Shown piece by piece: positions 8,184 to 15,396 of a DNA stretch of 18,684 nt. The stretch's first letter is position 1. Each line of letters opens with the position of its first letter. A program made the translations under genes and the position numbers. Source of the DNA: Polaribacter sp. (GTDB lineage: Bacteria; Bacteroidota; Bacteroidia; Flavobacteriales; Flavobacteriaceae); assembly GCA_030731695.1 (NCBI GenBank), contig JANQTK010000149.1, positions 1-18,684 on the forward strand, in the 5' to 3' direction. The notes under the pieces are model-generated. The model did not search any database and was not told the origin of the DNA. It saw nothing but the letters and a program-made list of their open reading frames with translations.

Positions 8184-8239
8184 TTTTAAGAGTCGAATTT
8201 ATAAATAATCCTTATTTAATTTTTTTTTCGATTTTTGTA

Positions 8240-8300
8240 TACTCATAACTCAAAATTCAAAACTTTGAACCATCAACCACAAACCCAAAACCAAACAACA
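8240..8300. repeat. TTCAAA/CTTTGAAC low-complexity repeat at the dehydrogenase leader
   Basis: ACTCAAAATTCAAAACTTTG and the following CAACCACAAACCCAAAACC tract resemble the repeats at 7285-7345 and 13087-13153. It occupies the region where the dehydrogenase start codon should be, and the dehydrogenase frame is open right through it. Confidence 0.5.
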
Positions 8301-9107
8301 TCAACAAAAAAAGTTGTTTTAATTACTGGTGCTTCCTCTGGCATTGGAAAATCGATGGCTGTTTTTTTATCAGAAAAAGGATTTAACGTTTATGGGACAA
8401 GTAGAAATCCTCAAAAAACGGAAGTTTTACCTTTTACAATGATTGCTTTGGATGTGTTAAAAAAGGATACTATTCAAATTGCAATTGAACAAATTATTCA
8501 ACAAGAAGGCAAAATTGATGTATTGATAAACAATGCAGGGATGGGAATAACAGGTCCAATTGAAGATACTCCAACAGATGAAATGAGACGCGTTTTTGAT
8601 ACCAATTTTTTTGGTGCTATTGATGTAATGAAAGCAGTTTTGCCAACAATGCGTGCTCAAAAATCAGGGTTGATTATCAATATTACCTCCATTGCTGGCT
8701 ATATGGGTTTGCCTTTTAGAGGGGTGTATTCTGCTACAAAAGGTGCTTTGGAATTGATTTCAGAAGCCACAAATATGGAAGTGCAACAATTCGGAATTCA
8801 TGTGGTGAATGTTGCTCCAGGTGATTTTGCTACCAATATTGCTGCAGGAAGATATCACACGCCTGTTTTCGAAAATTCTGCATATAAAAAATCGTATCAA
8901 CAAAATTTAGATTTGATGAATTCACACGTTGATAGTGGTATGAATCCGTTAGCAATGGCAGAAAAAGTTTATGAAATCATCAATAATCCAATACCAAAAA
9001 TTCATTATAAAGTTGGGAAATTTATGGAGAAGTTTTCGATTGTTTTAAAACGAATTTTGCCTGATAAAGTTTATCAAAAATTATTGATGAATCATTATAA
9101 ATTGTAA
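8265..9107 (+). CDS. Short-chain dehydrogenase/reductase (classical SDR)
   Basis: NAD(P)-dependent oxidoreductase of unknown substrate, presumably cytoplasmic. Numbered from the farthest open TTG (8235; 290 residues), it has the nucleotide-binding TGASSGIG (31-38), NNAG (99-102), and the catalytic triad S152, Y165 and K169 (YSATK). The start is uncertain because no ATG precedes the Rossmann motif. The TTG at 8265 is chosen because the one at 8235 falls in a near -7 box (GATTTTTG, 8230-8237). Either way the 16-26 residue leader is Asn/Gln/Thr-rich and encoded by a low-complexity repeat, unlike ordinary SDRs, which begin a few residues before the first strand. It converges with the lipoprotein gene, stops four bases apart. 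Confidence 0.85.
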   Translation: MNHQPQTQNQTTSTKKVVLITGASSGIGKSMAVFLSEKGFNVYGTSRNPQKTEVLPFTMIALDVLKKDTIQIAIEQIIQQEGKIDVLINNAGMGITGPIEDTPTDEMRRVFDTNFFGAIDVMKAVLPTMRAQKSGLIINITSIAGYMGLPFRGVYSATKGALELISEATNMEVQQFGIHVVNVAPGDFATNIAAGRYHTPVFENSAYKKSYQQNLDLMNSHVDSGMNPLAMAEKVYEIINNPIPKIHYKVGKFMEKFSIVLKRILPDKVYQKLLMNHYKL

Positions 9108-9111
9108 AAGA

Positions 9112-10131
9112 TTAGTTTACAAAAATGTGTTCATCTGGAACAGGATTTAAATACGTTTCTACAATTTTGACAGCACAATTGGCCGAATCTAATTCAAATT
9201 GTATCCAACCAAAATACTGTTTTCCTCCAAGAAATAAGCTGATTACAAAATAATCTTTTTTGTTGTTGGTGAGTATTTCTCTATAAGTCAACTTATTACT
9301 TAAAAAATAATTATAGTTTTCATAAGGTGGTTCAAATTGATAAAACACATCCAATTCGTTTTTGACACCACCAAAATATTGCTCCGTATTTTCTGAAGAA
9401 AAAGGAGGTTCAAAAATTACAAAATAAGGACTATTGCTTCTTTTAGGAGATAAAATTTTAGTGATTGCAGTATTTGTTGAAATCAATTTTATAGTAAAAT
9501 AAGAAAATTTAGGGTTGTTTCCAATGTCTTTAATTTCTTCAGCAATCAATTGAAAATCAGTATTTTTATCATTATTGATATCAATTTCAATCGGAATTTT
9601 ATTTCCAAAACAATTTTTGAATAAAAGTATATTTGAAGGTTCGCTTATTTCAGGTTGCAATTCAATCCAAAATTTTCTTGTATAAGTTTCCTTGTCATGA
9701 GGATCTATATAAGTAATTATTCCTGAAAAAAGTTCGTCAATTGTATAGTTTTGTAAGGAGAAATCTAAAATTGTAACTTGAGTAACTGCAGAAATATCGA
9801 CCTCTTTTCCATCATAAAATTTATAAGCTCGCTCAACTTTTAAGCAATTATTATTTTTTAAAAAAACGGTGGTAAATTTTTCTGTTTCGCCATCATCACC
9901 CACTTTTTTTGTGAAATTTATACGAACAGAAGTGGCGTTGTACAAACCTTTCCAAATACTTGGATTTGAAGTATTAGAAATTGCAATGGAATCATTTTCA
10001 GTGATTTGTAAATTTTCAATATCACATTTTACGATTTCAGGAATTTCTTCAATTTCATCCATTTTCTGTTGATTTGAACAAGAGAAAAATATCGAGGTGA
10101 AAAGCAATAGCATTGAAAGTTTACGAAACAT
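9112..10131 (-). CDS. Hypothetical lipoprotein
   Basis: I do not recognise the family. From the ATG at 10131 the protein has 339 residues and starts with a lipoprotein signal, MFRKLSMLLLFTSIFFSC, with the lipidated cysteine at residue 18, so it should be anchored in the cell envelope. The rest is mainly beta-rich and acidic with no visible catalytic motif. It includes 'NDKNTDFQLIAEEI', reminiscent of the 'DINNDKNTDF' phrasing of Bacteroidetes surface proteins. The frame stays open to a GTG at 10155, but that codon lies within a -7 box, and another ATG at 10143 is also possible. It diverges from the transaldolase gene. Function is unknown. Confidence 0.8.
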   Translation of the reverse strand: MFRKLSMLLLFTSIFFSCSNQQKMDEIEEIPEIVKCDIENLQITENDSIAISNTSNPSIWKGLYNATSVRINFTKKVGDDGETEKFTTVFLKNNNCLKVERAYKFYDGKEVDISAVTQVTILDFSLQNYTIDELFSGIITYIDPHDKETYTRKFWIELQPEISEPSNILLFKNCFGNKIPIEIDINNDKNTDFQLIAEEIKDIGNNPKFSYFTIKLISTNTAITKILSPKRSNSPYFVIFEPPFSSENTEQYFGGVKNELDVFYQFEPPYENYNYFLSNKLTYREILTNNKKDYFVISLFLGGKQYFGWIQFELDSANCAVKIVETYLNPVPDEHIFVN

Positions 10132-10154
10132 CAAATAAATCATAATTATTTTCA

Positions 10155-10162
10155 CAAAAATA
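10155..10162 (-). promoter_or_regulatory. Candidate -7 box for the lipoprotein gene
   Basis: On the minus strand TATTTTTG (10162-10155) matches TAnnTTTG. It overlaps the GTG at 10155, arguing against that codon as a start and for one of the ATGs at 10143 or 10131. The -33 element is not evident. Confidence 0.45.
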
Positions 10163-10195
10163 AGGTTTTAAAATTTAGATTCTTTTCTAAAATTG

Positions 10196-10203
10196 TAACT
10201 TTG
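10196..10203 (+). promoter_or_regulatory. Candidate -7 box for the transaldolase gene
   Basis: TAACTTTG at 10196-10203 matches TAnnTTTG and lies 32 bases before the ATG. The upstream element is poor (TTTA near 10174). Together with the minus-strand box at 10162-10155 it makes the 104-base spacer a divergent promoter region. Confidence 0.5.
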
Positions 10204-10235
10204 CAAAACTATTACAAACAAATCAATCTAACAAT

Positions 10236-10889
10236 ATGAAATTTTTTATAGATACTGCAAACTTAGCACAAATCAAAGAAGCTCAGGCTTTAGGAATTTT
10301 GGATGGTGTAACCACAAATCCATCTTTAATGGCAAAAGAAGGAATTACGGGTGAAACAAATATTATCAATCATTACAAAGCAATATGCGAATTGGTGGAT
10401 GGTGATGTTTCTGCAGAAGTAATTGCAACCGATTTTGATGGAATGGTAAAAGAAGGAGAGGTTTTGGCAGCATTGCATCCTCAAATTGTAGTAAAATTAC
10501 CGATGATTAAAGATGGTATCAAAGCGTGTAAATATTTTTCATCTAAAGGAATCAAAACCAATGTTACGTTGGTTTTTTCTGCAGGTCAAGCATTATTAGC
10601 TGCAAAAGCAGGAGCAACGTATGTTTCGCCATTTATTGGACGTTTAGACGATATTTCTACAGATGGTTTAAACTTGATTGCTGAAATCAGAACTATTTAT
10701 GATAATTACGGATTTGAAACTGAAATTTTAGCAGCTTCAGTGCGTCACACAATGCACATTATAGATTGTGCTAAAATTGGTGCTGATGTAATGACAGGCC
10801 CTTTAAGTGCCATTGAAGGTTTGTTGAAACATCCATTAACCGACATTGGATTGGCTCAATTTTTAAAAGATTATCAAAAAGGGAATTAA
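10236..10889 (+). CDS. tal: Transaldolase, short TalC/FSA-like subfamily
   Basis: Moves a dihydroxyacetone unit between sugar phosphates in the non-oxidative pentose phosphate pathway; cytoplasmic. The 217-residue length and motifs fit the short transaldolase/fructose-6-phosphate aldolase group: DTANL (6-10), TTNPSL (26-31), VVKLP with the Schiff-base lysine K87, and SPFIGRLDD (131-139). Two residues known to separate the activities favour true transaldolase. Glu61 (in VSAEV) sits where FSA has Gln, and Phe133 sits where FSA has Tyr. Automatic annotation may still call it fructose-6-phosphate aldolase. A -7 box lies upstream, and the gene is followed by the paired palindromic element leading into menD. 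Confidence 0.92.
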   Translation: MKFFIDTANLAQIKEAQALGILDGVTTNPSLMAKEGITGETNIINHYKAICELVDGDVSAEVIATDFDGMVKEGEVLAALHPQIVVKLPMIKDGIKACKYFSSKGIKTNVTLVFSAGQALLAAKAGATYVSPFIGRLDDISTDGLNLIAEIRTIYDNYGFETEILAASVRHTMHIIDCAKIGADVMTGPLSAIEGLLKHPLTDIGLAQFLKDYQKGN

Positions 10890-10893
10890 ATAT

Positions 10894-11014
10894 GCCCACC
10901 CTGACCCTCCCAAAGGGAGGGAATTAATAGTCATAAATTGAAAATCGAAAATTTGGAAGATAAAACAGTTTTATCGAATGAGGTTTTTTCCACTTTGGGG
11001 AAAGTAAAAGGGGC
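10894..11014. repeat. Paired palindromic element A (tal-menD)
   Basis: Left half 10894-10925 begins GCCCACCCTGACCCTCCCAA and has a CCCTCCC-AAA-GGGAGGG hairpin. Right half 10990-11014 (CCACTTTGGGGAAAG then TAAAAGGGGC) is its degenerate inverse. The left half starts four bases after the tal stop. The right half ends at 11014, where the conserved part of MenD begins. The interior (about 64 bases) is AT-rich and shares no obvious similarity with the interiors of elements B and C. Confidence 0.7.
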
Positions 11015-12671
11015 TTTTCCAAAAAAAGAGCTTGCTCAATTAGTTATTTCTGGGTGTTATCAATTTGGTATTGAGACAGTTGTGATTTCTCCAGGATCAA
11101 GAAATGCGCCTTTAACGATTGGTTTTGTAAATCATCCATCTATCAAAACGTTGAGTGTGGTTGATGAACGTTGTGCTGCATTTTTTGCACTCGGAATTGC
11201 GCAACAAACTCAAAAACCTGTAGCCATTTTATGCACTTCAGGCTCTGCATTATTGAATTATTATCCAGCAATTGCTGAGGCATTTTATAGCAGCATTCCC
11301 CTGATTGTTTTGTCTACTGACAGACCAAAACATTTGATTGATATTGGAGATGGACAAACCATTCGTCAAGAAAATGTGTTTGAAAATCACGTTCTTTTTT
11401 CAGCAAATTTGGTTGAAAGTGCTCATTTTAAAACTAAAAATGCCCAATTATTAGGAGAAGCTTTACAATTAGCAGTTTCCCAAAAAGGACCTGTGCATGT
11501 AAATATTCCTTTTGATGAGCCTTTGTATGAAACTACGGATGAATTGCAAAAGTTTCACTTTCCTCATATTTCTATGAGTTCATTGGATAATAATCATATT
11601 GATTATGAGCAGTTTGCTAAAATTTGGAACGCAGCTTCCAAGAAAATGATTTTGGTTGGCGTGAATTATCCTGATGAACAGTTACATCATTTGATGGATG
11701 TGTATGCAGAAGATGAAAGTGTGTTGATTTTAACTGAAACTACCTCTAATTTACACCACGAAAAAGCAATCAATTCTATAGATCAATTGATTTTTTCATT
11801 GAGCGAAGACGAATTTGAGTCATTGCGTCCTGAAATCTTGATAACATTCGGAGGAATGATTGTCTCTAAAAAAATAAAATCATTTTTACGAAAATACGCA
11901 CCCAATCATCATTGGAATATTGATGAGAAAAAGGCAACCAATACTTTTTTCTGTTTGTCGGAATTTATTCAAATCAATACAACTGATTTTTTTGCACATT
12001 TTAATACACTAGTTTCAAATACAATTTCTGATTATCAATCAAAATGGTTGAAAATTAGAGATGAAAAAAGAATAAAACATGCTGAATTTTTAGCAACTTT
12101 AGGTCATTCAGATTTTAAGGTTTTTGAGCAAGTTTTGGCAAGTATTCCCGAAAATTCACACTTGCAAATTAGCAATAGCGCCATTATAAGATACGCACAA
12201 TTGTTTACGATTTCATCCACTTTAAATGTGTTTTGTAATAGAGGTACAAGTGGTATTGATGGTAGTACAAGTACTGCAATTGGAGCCGCTTTTGCAAGTG
12301 AAAAACAAACTATTTTTATAACAGGCGATTTGAGTTTTTTCTATGATAGCAATGGGTTGTGGAATAAAAATATTCCCAAAAACTTCCGAATTATTTTGAT
12401 TAATAATTCAGGAGGAGGGATTTTTAAAATTATTCCAGGACCCAAAAGTACCAATGTGTTGGATTATTTTGAAACTCCACATTGCTTAACAGCTGAACAT
12501 TTGGCAAAAATGTTTGAATTCGATTATTTGAAAGCTTTTTCCACAGAAAGTGCACAAGAATCGTTAGGTTTGTTTTACGATTCGTCTGAAAAACCAAAAA
12601 TTCTGGAGATTTTTACGCCAAGTAACGAAAATAGTGACATTTTAAATCAATATTTTAAATTTATACGATAA
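10938..12671 (+). CDS. menD: MenD, SEPHCHC synthase of menaquinone synthesis
   Basis: Thiamine-diphosphate enzyme that joins isochorismate and 2-oxoglutarate-derived succinic semialdehyde, an early step of menaquinone synthesis. MenD hallmarks are clear: ISPGSRNAPLT (about 50-60), VDERCAAFFALG (75-86), TSGSALLNYYPA (95-106), STDRP (121-125), and the C-terminal cofactor region with NRGTSGIDGSTS, TGDLSFFYDSNGLW and INNSGGGIFKI. The start is abnormal. The conserved protein begins around residue 27 (FPKKELAQ), yet no in-frame ATG exists upstream of residue 248. Only TTG codons at 10938, 10953 and 10995 are available, and residues 18-26 are encoded by the right half of a palindromic repeat. The stop overlaps the next start by one base (TAATG). 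Confidence 0.93.
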   Translation: MKIENLEDKTVLSNEVFSTLGKVKGAFPKKELAQLVISGCYQFGIETVVISPGSRNAPLTIGFVNHPSIKTLSVVDERCAAFFALGIAQQTQKPVAILCTSGSALLNYYPAIAEAFYSSIPLIVLSTDRPKHLIDIGDGQTIRQENVFENHVLFSANLVESAHFKTKNAQLLGEALQLAVSQKGPVHVNIPFDEPLYETTDELQKFHFPHISMSSLDNNHIDYEQFAKIWNAASKKMILVGVNYPDEQLHHLMDVYAEDESVLILTETTSNLHHEKAINSIDQLIFSLSEDEFESLRPEILITFGGMIVSKKIKSFLRKYAPNHHWNIDEKKATNTFFCLSEFIQINTTDFFAHFNTLVSNTISDYQSKWLKIRDEKRIKHAEFLATLGHSDFKVFEQVLASIPENSHLQISNSAIIRYAQLFTISSTLNVFCNRGTSGIDGSTSTAIGAAFASEKQTIFITGDLSFFYDSNGLWNKNIPKNFRIILINNSGGGIFKIIPGPKSTNVLDYFETPHCLTAEHLAKMFEFDYLKAFSTESAQESLGLFYDSSEKPKILEIFTPSNENSDILNQYFKFIR

Positions 12672-13087
12672 TGGATTTGCAAATTGGAGATCAAGTACAA
12701 TTGGTTATTGAAACAGAAACTGCTTTGGGTTTCATTGTTTTGATTGATGAAGAATTCGAAGGATTGTTGTTTAGAAGTGAAATTTTTACGGAAATTGAAG
12801 AAGGAATGGAAGTGACAGGCTACATAAAAAACATTCGTGAAGACGGAAAAATTGATGTTTCTTTAAGACCTCAAGGTTTCAGAAATGTCATTGATTTGGA
12901 TGTTGAAAAAATCCTTACAAAACTGAAAAATAGCAAAGAAGGTTTTTTATTATTGACGGATAAAAGTTCTCCAGAATCCATCAAGTTTCATCTAAATATG
13001 AGTAAAAAAGCATTTAAAAAAGCCATTGGAAACTTGTATAAACAAAAATTGATTCTATTAAAAGACGACAGAATTGAGTTGATATAG
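12671..13087 (+). CDS. Half-length CvfB/YitL-like protein: S1-type RNA-binding domain plus winged helix
   Basis: 138-residue protein resembling the C-terminal half of CvfB/YitL. Residues 1-67 form an S1-like beta barrel, with 'GYIKNIREDGKIDVSLRPQG' matching the last S1 repeat of CvfB. Residues 73-138 resemble the CvfB winged helix, with 'LLLTDKSSPESIKFHLNMSK' and a following KAFKKAIGNLYKQKLI helix. Full CvfB proteins are about 280 residues with several S1 repeats, and this one lacks the N-terminal part. Its ATG overlaps the menD stop, so it is translated with menD. The reading frame is intact and not a remnant by composition. RNA binding is inferred from the fold; no target is known. A degenerate repeat follows the stop. 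Confidence 0.78.
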   Translation: MDLQIGDQVQLVIETETALGFIVLIDEEFEGLLFRSEIFTEIEEGMEVTGYIKNIREDGKIDVSLRPQGFRNVIDLDVEKILTKLKNSKEGFLLLTDKSSPESIKFHLNMSKKAFKKAIGNLYKQKLILLKDDRIELI

Positions 13088-13153
13088 AAGTTTAAGGGTT
13101 TAAGAGTTTCTGAGTTTGCCAACTTTGAATATTGAATTTTAAATTTTGAACAT
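13087..13153. repeat. TTTGAA-type intergenic repeat between convergent genes
   Basis: The 68-base spacer between two converging genes is built of units such as AAGTTTAAGGGTTTAAGAG and AACTTTGAATATTGAATT. It shares this style with 7285-7345 and 8240-8300. No stable terminator hairpin is visible in it. Confidence 0.45.
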
Positions 13154-13155
13154 TT

Positions 13156-14313
13156 TTAATTCCCTCCAAGTCTTAAAATATTTTCATAAAAAGCATCTGC
13201 ATTTGGATCTGCAGGATCCATTTTTCCATATCCAATTTTATAATGAGTAATGGCTCTTTTTATGTTTTTTCCAGTTTCGTAATATTTGCCAATGTAATAA
13301 TCGCCCAAATGCGAACTTGGATAGAGTTTTAAAATCATTTTTCCAAAATCTAATAAACGATCACCATTTTCCTTTTCAATAATTATTTTTTCGATGGCAT
13401 AAATATCTCTTTCTCTGATTCCCAAACTGCTTCCAAAAAGAAACTCGATTTCTAAATATTTGTTTTCTAAATAAGCAATGGCATCTAATGGAGATAATTC
13501 TTTGATGTTTTTATTGAATTCCTCTTCAGAAATGGCAGCATAAATTTCAAAAATATTACTGAACGCTCTCGGAATTGCCTCACCAATTGCAGCAATCGCA
13601 TTCGAAGTTGTAATTGCATCAGAAATTACCTTAAAATTCTTAATTTCTAATGATGATAATCCTTTTTGAACTTGTTCAATTTGAGTTTGTTTAGCACTTG
13701 AAAGTGTATTTGAGGTATTCAAATAGTAATAAAAAAAAGTGTCTTCTTTTGCGATTGTTGCCCAATTATAAGATTGTAATTGAGCTCCAATAAAATCAGA
13801 AAAACTGGTATTGATACAAATATATGCGTTGAAAATAGGATTTGATTCCTCTAAAAAATGTGTGATTAAATTTGCAGAGTAGCCATGACCAACCAAGGTA
13901 ATAAAAGGCGAAGTCCTATAGGTGCTTTCCATATAAAACAAGACTTCATCACGAATAAATTGATAAAAATTTGTTGCTGTTGTGGTTAATCTTCCAGTAT
14001 TTCTATCAAAAGAAATGTCGGTATTTTTAGTTTTTTCCATTGAAATTCCAACAATAATTTGTCTGGGTGCTTTGTCATTTTTCGAAAACAATACTGAATT
14101 TCCAACATAGATATCAAACATAGATTCTTCATCCAAAACAATAGCTAGTGGGAAATTTTTAATACTATCTTTTTCATATCCTTCAGGAATATAAATACGT
14201 AAATTTCTGGTTGTTTCTAGAAAAGTAGATTCTATTTGCTTTTCAATAATTTGTTGCGAAAACCCAACAAAACTGAAAACTAAAAATATTAATGAGAGTG
14301 ATTTCTGATTCAT
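13156..14313 (-). CDS. Exported esterase-fold (alpha/beta hydrolase) protein, probably inactive nucleophile
   Basis: From the ATG at 14313 the protein has 385 residues. It begins with a signal peptide (NQKSLSLIFLVFSFVGFSQQ), so it is exported. The body follows the enterochelin/S-formylglutathione esterase pattern (PF00756-like): 'NLRIYIPEGYEKDS', then 'FPLAIVLDEES', then the nucleophile-elbow region LVGHGYSANL. Numbered from the TTG at 14319, the elbow is G144-H145-G146-Y147-S148, so the usual serine of GHSxG is a glycine. The C-terminal 60 residues look TPR-like ('GDYYIGKYYETGKNIKRAIT'). It sits on the opposite strand between the two men genes. Either catalysis uses another serine such as S148, or this is a non-catalytic binding protein. 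Confidence 0.82.
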   Translation of the reverse strand: MNQKSLSLIFLVFSFVGFSQQIIEKQIESTFLETTRNLRIYIPEGYEKDSIKNFPLAIVLDEESMFDIYVGNSVLFSKNDKAPRQIIVGISMEKTKNTDISFDRNTGRLTTTATNFYQFIRDEVLFYMESTYRTSPFITLVGHGYSANLITHFLEESNPIFNAYICINTSFSDFIGAQLQSYNWATIAKEDTFFYYYLNTSNTLSSAKQTQIEQVQKGLSSLEIKNFKVISDAITTSNAIAAIGEAIPRAFSNIFEIYAAISEEEFNKNIKELSPLDAIAYLENKYLEIEFLFGSSLGIRERDIYAIEKIIIEKENGDRLLDFGKMILKLYPSSHLGDYYIGKYYETGKNIKRAITHYKIGYGKMDPADPNADAFYENILRLGGN

Positions 14314-14326
14314 ACACAAGAATGTT

Positions 14327-14334
14327 TATTTTTG
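14327..14334 (+). promoter_or_regulatory. Candidate -7 box for menB
   Basis: TATTTTTG at 14327-14334 matches TAnnTTTG, with CTG (14305-14307) in place of TTG 19 bases upstream. The predicted transcript would start about 38 bases before the menB ATG. The upstream element would lie within the start of the divergent esterase-like gene. Confidence 0.45.
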
Positions 14335-14378
14335 CAAGCAATGATTTTATGTTATAAGAACGCACAAAATACAAAATT

Positions 14379-15218
14379 ATGATACAACCTGAATGGAAAA
14401 CTGCGAAAGAATATGAGGATATTACCTATAAAAAATGCAATGGAGTAGCAAGAATTGCTTTTAACAGACCAGATGTAAGGAATGCATTTCGACCCAAAAC
14501 TACCAAAGAATTGTATGATGCTTTTTACGATGCAGGCGAAGATACTTCAATAGGAGTCGTTTTATTATCAGCTGAAGGACCTAGTTCTAAAGATGGTGTG
14601 TATTCATTTTGTTCTGGAGGAGATCAAAAAGCACGAGGTCATCAAGGCTATGTTGGCGAAGATGGGTATCACAGATTGAATATTTTAGAAGTTCAAAGAT
14701 TGATTCGTTTCATGCCAAAAGCTGTAATTGCAGTTGTTCCAGGTTGGGCAGTTGGAGGTGGTCACAGTTTGCATGTAGTGTGCGATTTAACATTGGCATC
14801 CAAAGAGCATGCAATTTTTAAACAAACAGATGCTGATGTAACCTCATTTGATGGAGGTTATGGATCTGCATATTTAGCAAAAATGGTAGGGCAAAAAAGA
14901 GCGCGTGAAATTTTCTTTTTAGGGAGAAATTATTCTGCGCAAGAAGCTTTTGAAATGGGAATGGTCAATGCTGTAATTCCTCATGATGAGTTAGAAAATA
15001 CTGCTTATGAATGGGCGCAAGAAATTTTGGCGAAAAGTCCAACATCTATAAAAATGCTCAAATTTGCCATGAATTTGACAGATGATGGCATGGTTGGTCA
15101 GCAAGTTTTTGCAGGCGAAGCAACACGTTTGGCGTACATGACAGATGAAGCAAAAGAAGGAAGAGATGCTTTTTTAGAAAAAAGAAAGCCGAATTTTCCA
15201 AAAAGGTGGATACCATAA
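14379..15218 (+). CDS. menB: MenB, 1,4-dihydroxy-2-naphthoyl-CoA synthase
   Basis: Crotonase-fold enzyme that cyclises O-succinylbenzoyl-CoA to DHNA-CoA in menaquinone synthesis. The 279-residue protein shows SGGDQ (79-83, oxyanion region), GWAVGGGH (122-129) and the MenB signature QTDADVTSFDGGYGS (149-163), which separate it from general enoyl-CoA hydratases. Position 151 is Asp. Bicarbonate-dependent (type I) MenB such as E. coli's has Gly here, while type II enzymes such as that of Mycobacterium tuberculosis carry Asp, so a bicarbonate-independent type II enzyme is predicted. The gene is on the same strand as menD but separated from it by the oppositely oriented esterase-like gene. The paired palindromic element B starts one base after its stop. 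Confidence 0.95.
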   Translation: MIQPEWKTAKEYEDITYKKCNGVARIAFNRPDVRNAFRPKTTKELYDAFYDAGEDTSIGVVLLSAEGPSSKDGVYSFCSGGDQKARGHQGYVGEDGYHRLNILEVQRLIRFMPKAVIAVVPGWAVGGGHSLHVVCDLTLASKEHAIFKQTDADVTSFDGGYGSAYLAKMVGQKRAREIFFLGRNYSAQEAFEMGMVNAVIPHDELENTAYEWAQEILAKSPTSIKMLKFAMNLTDDGMVGQQVFAGEATRLAYMTDEAKEGRDAFLEKRKPNFPKRWIP

Positions 15219-15219
15219 T

Positions 15220-15391
15220 GCCCATCCTAACCTTTCCAAAGGAAAGGAATTGCAGCATGGATAAAATCAAAAGTATTTAAAAAATTGAGGTTGATTTTTA
15301 AATTCAATCAAGATAGAATAAAGTAGTAATAACTGATAACTATAAATTTCCCAGTTTGTAGTTCCTTCCCTTTGGGAAGGTTATGATGGGC
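15220..15391. repeat. Paired palindromic element B (menB-purU)
   Basis: Left half 15220-15249 (GCCCATCCTAACC, then TTTCCAAAGGAAAGGAA) and right half 15362-15391 (TTCCTTCCCTTTGGGAAGG, then TTATGATGGGC) are near-perfect inverse copies. The pair fills the entire spacer: the left half begins one base after the menB stop, and the right half ends five bases before the purU ATG. The 112-base interior is AT-rich, contains no gene that I can support, and does not resemble the interiors of the other copies. Confidence 0.8.
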
Positions 15392-15396
15392 TTTTT

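Noticed and set aside
10894..10925. Rho-independent terminator after tal
   Set aside because: The hairpin is strong but has no following T-run; the same holds for the left halves after menB and purU.
15220..15391. Insertion sequence or active MITE with terminal inverted repeats
   Set aside because: No transposase or obvious target-site duplication, and the interiors of the three pairs share no similarity; kept as a repeat pair only.
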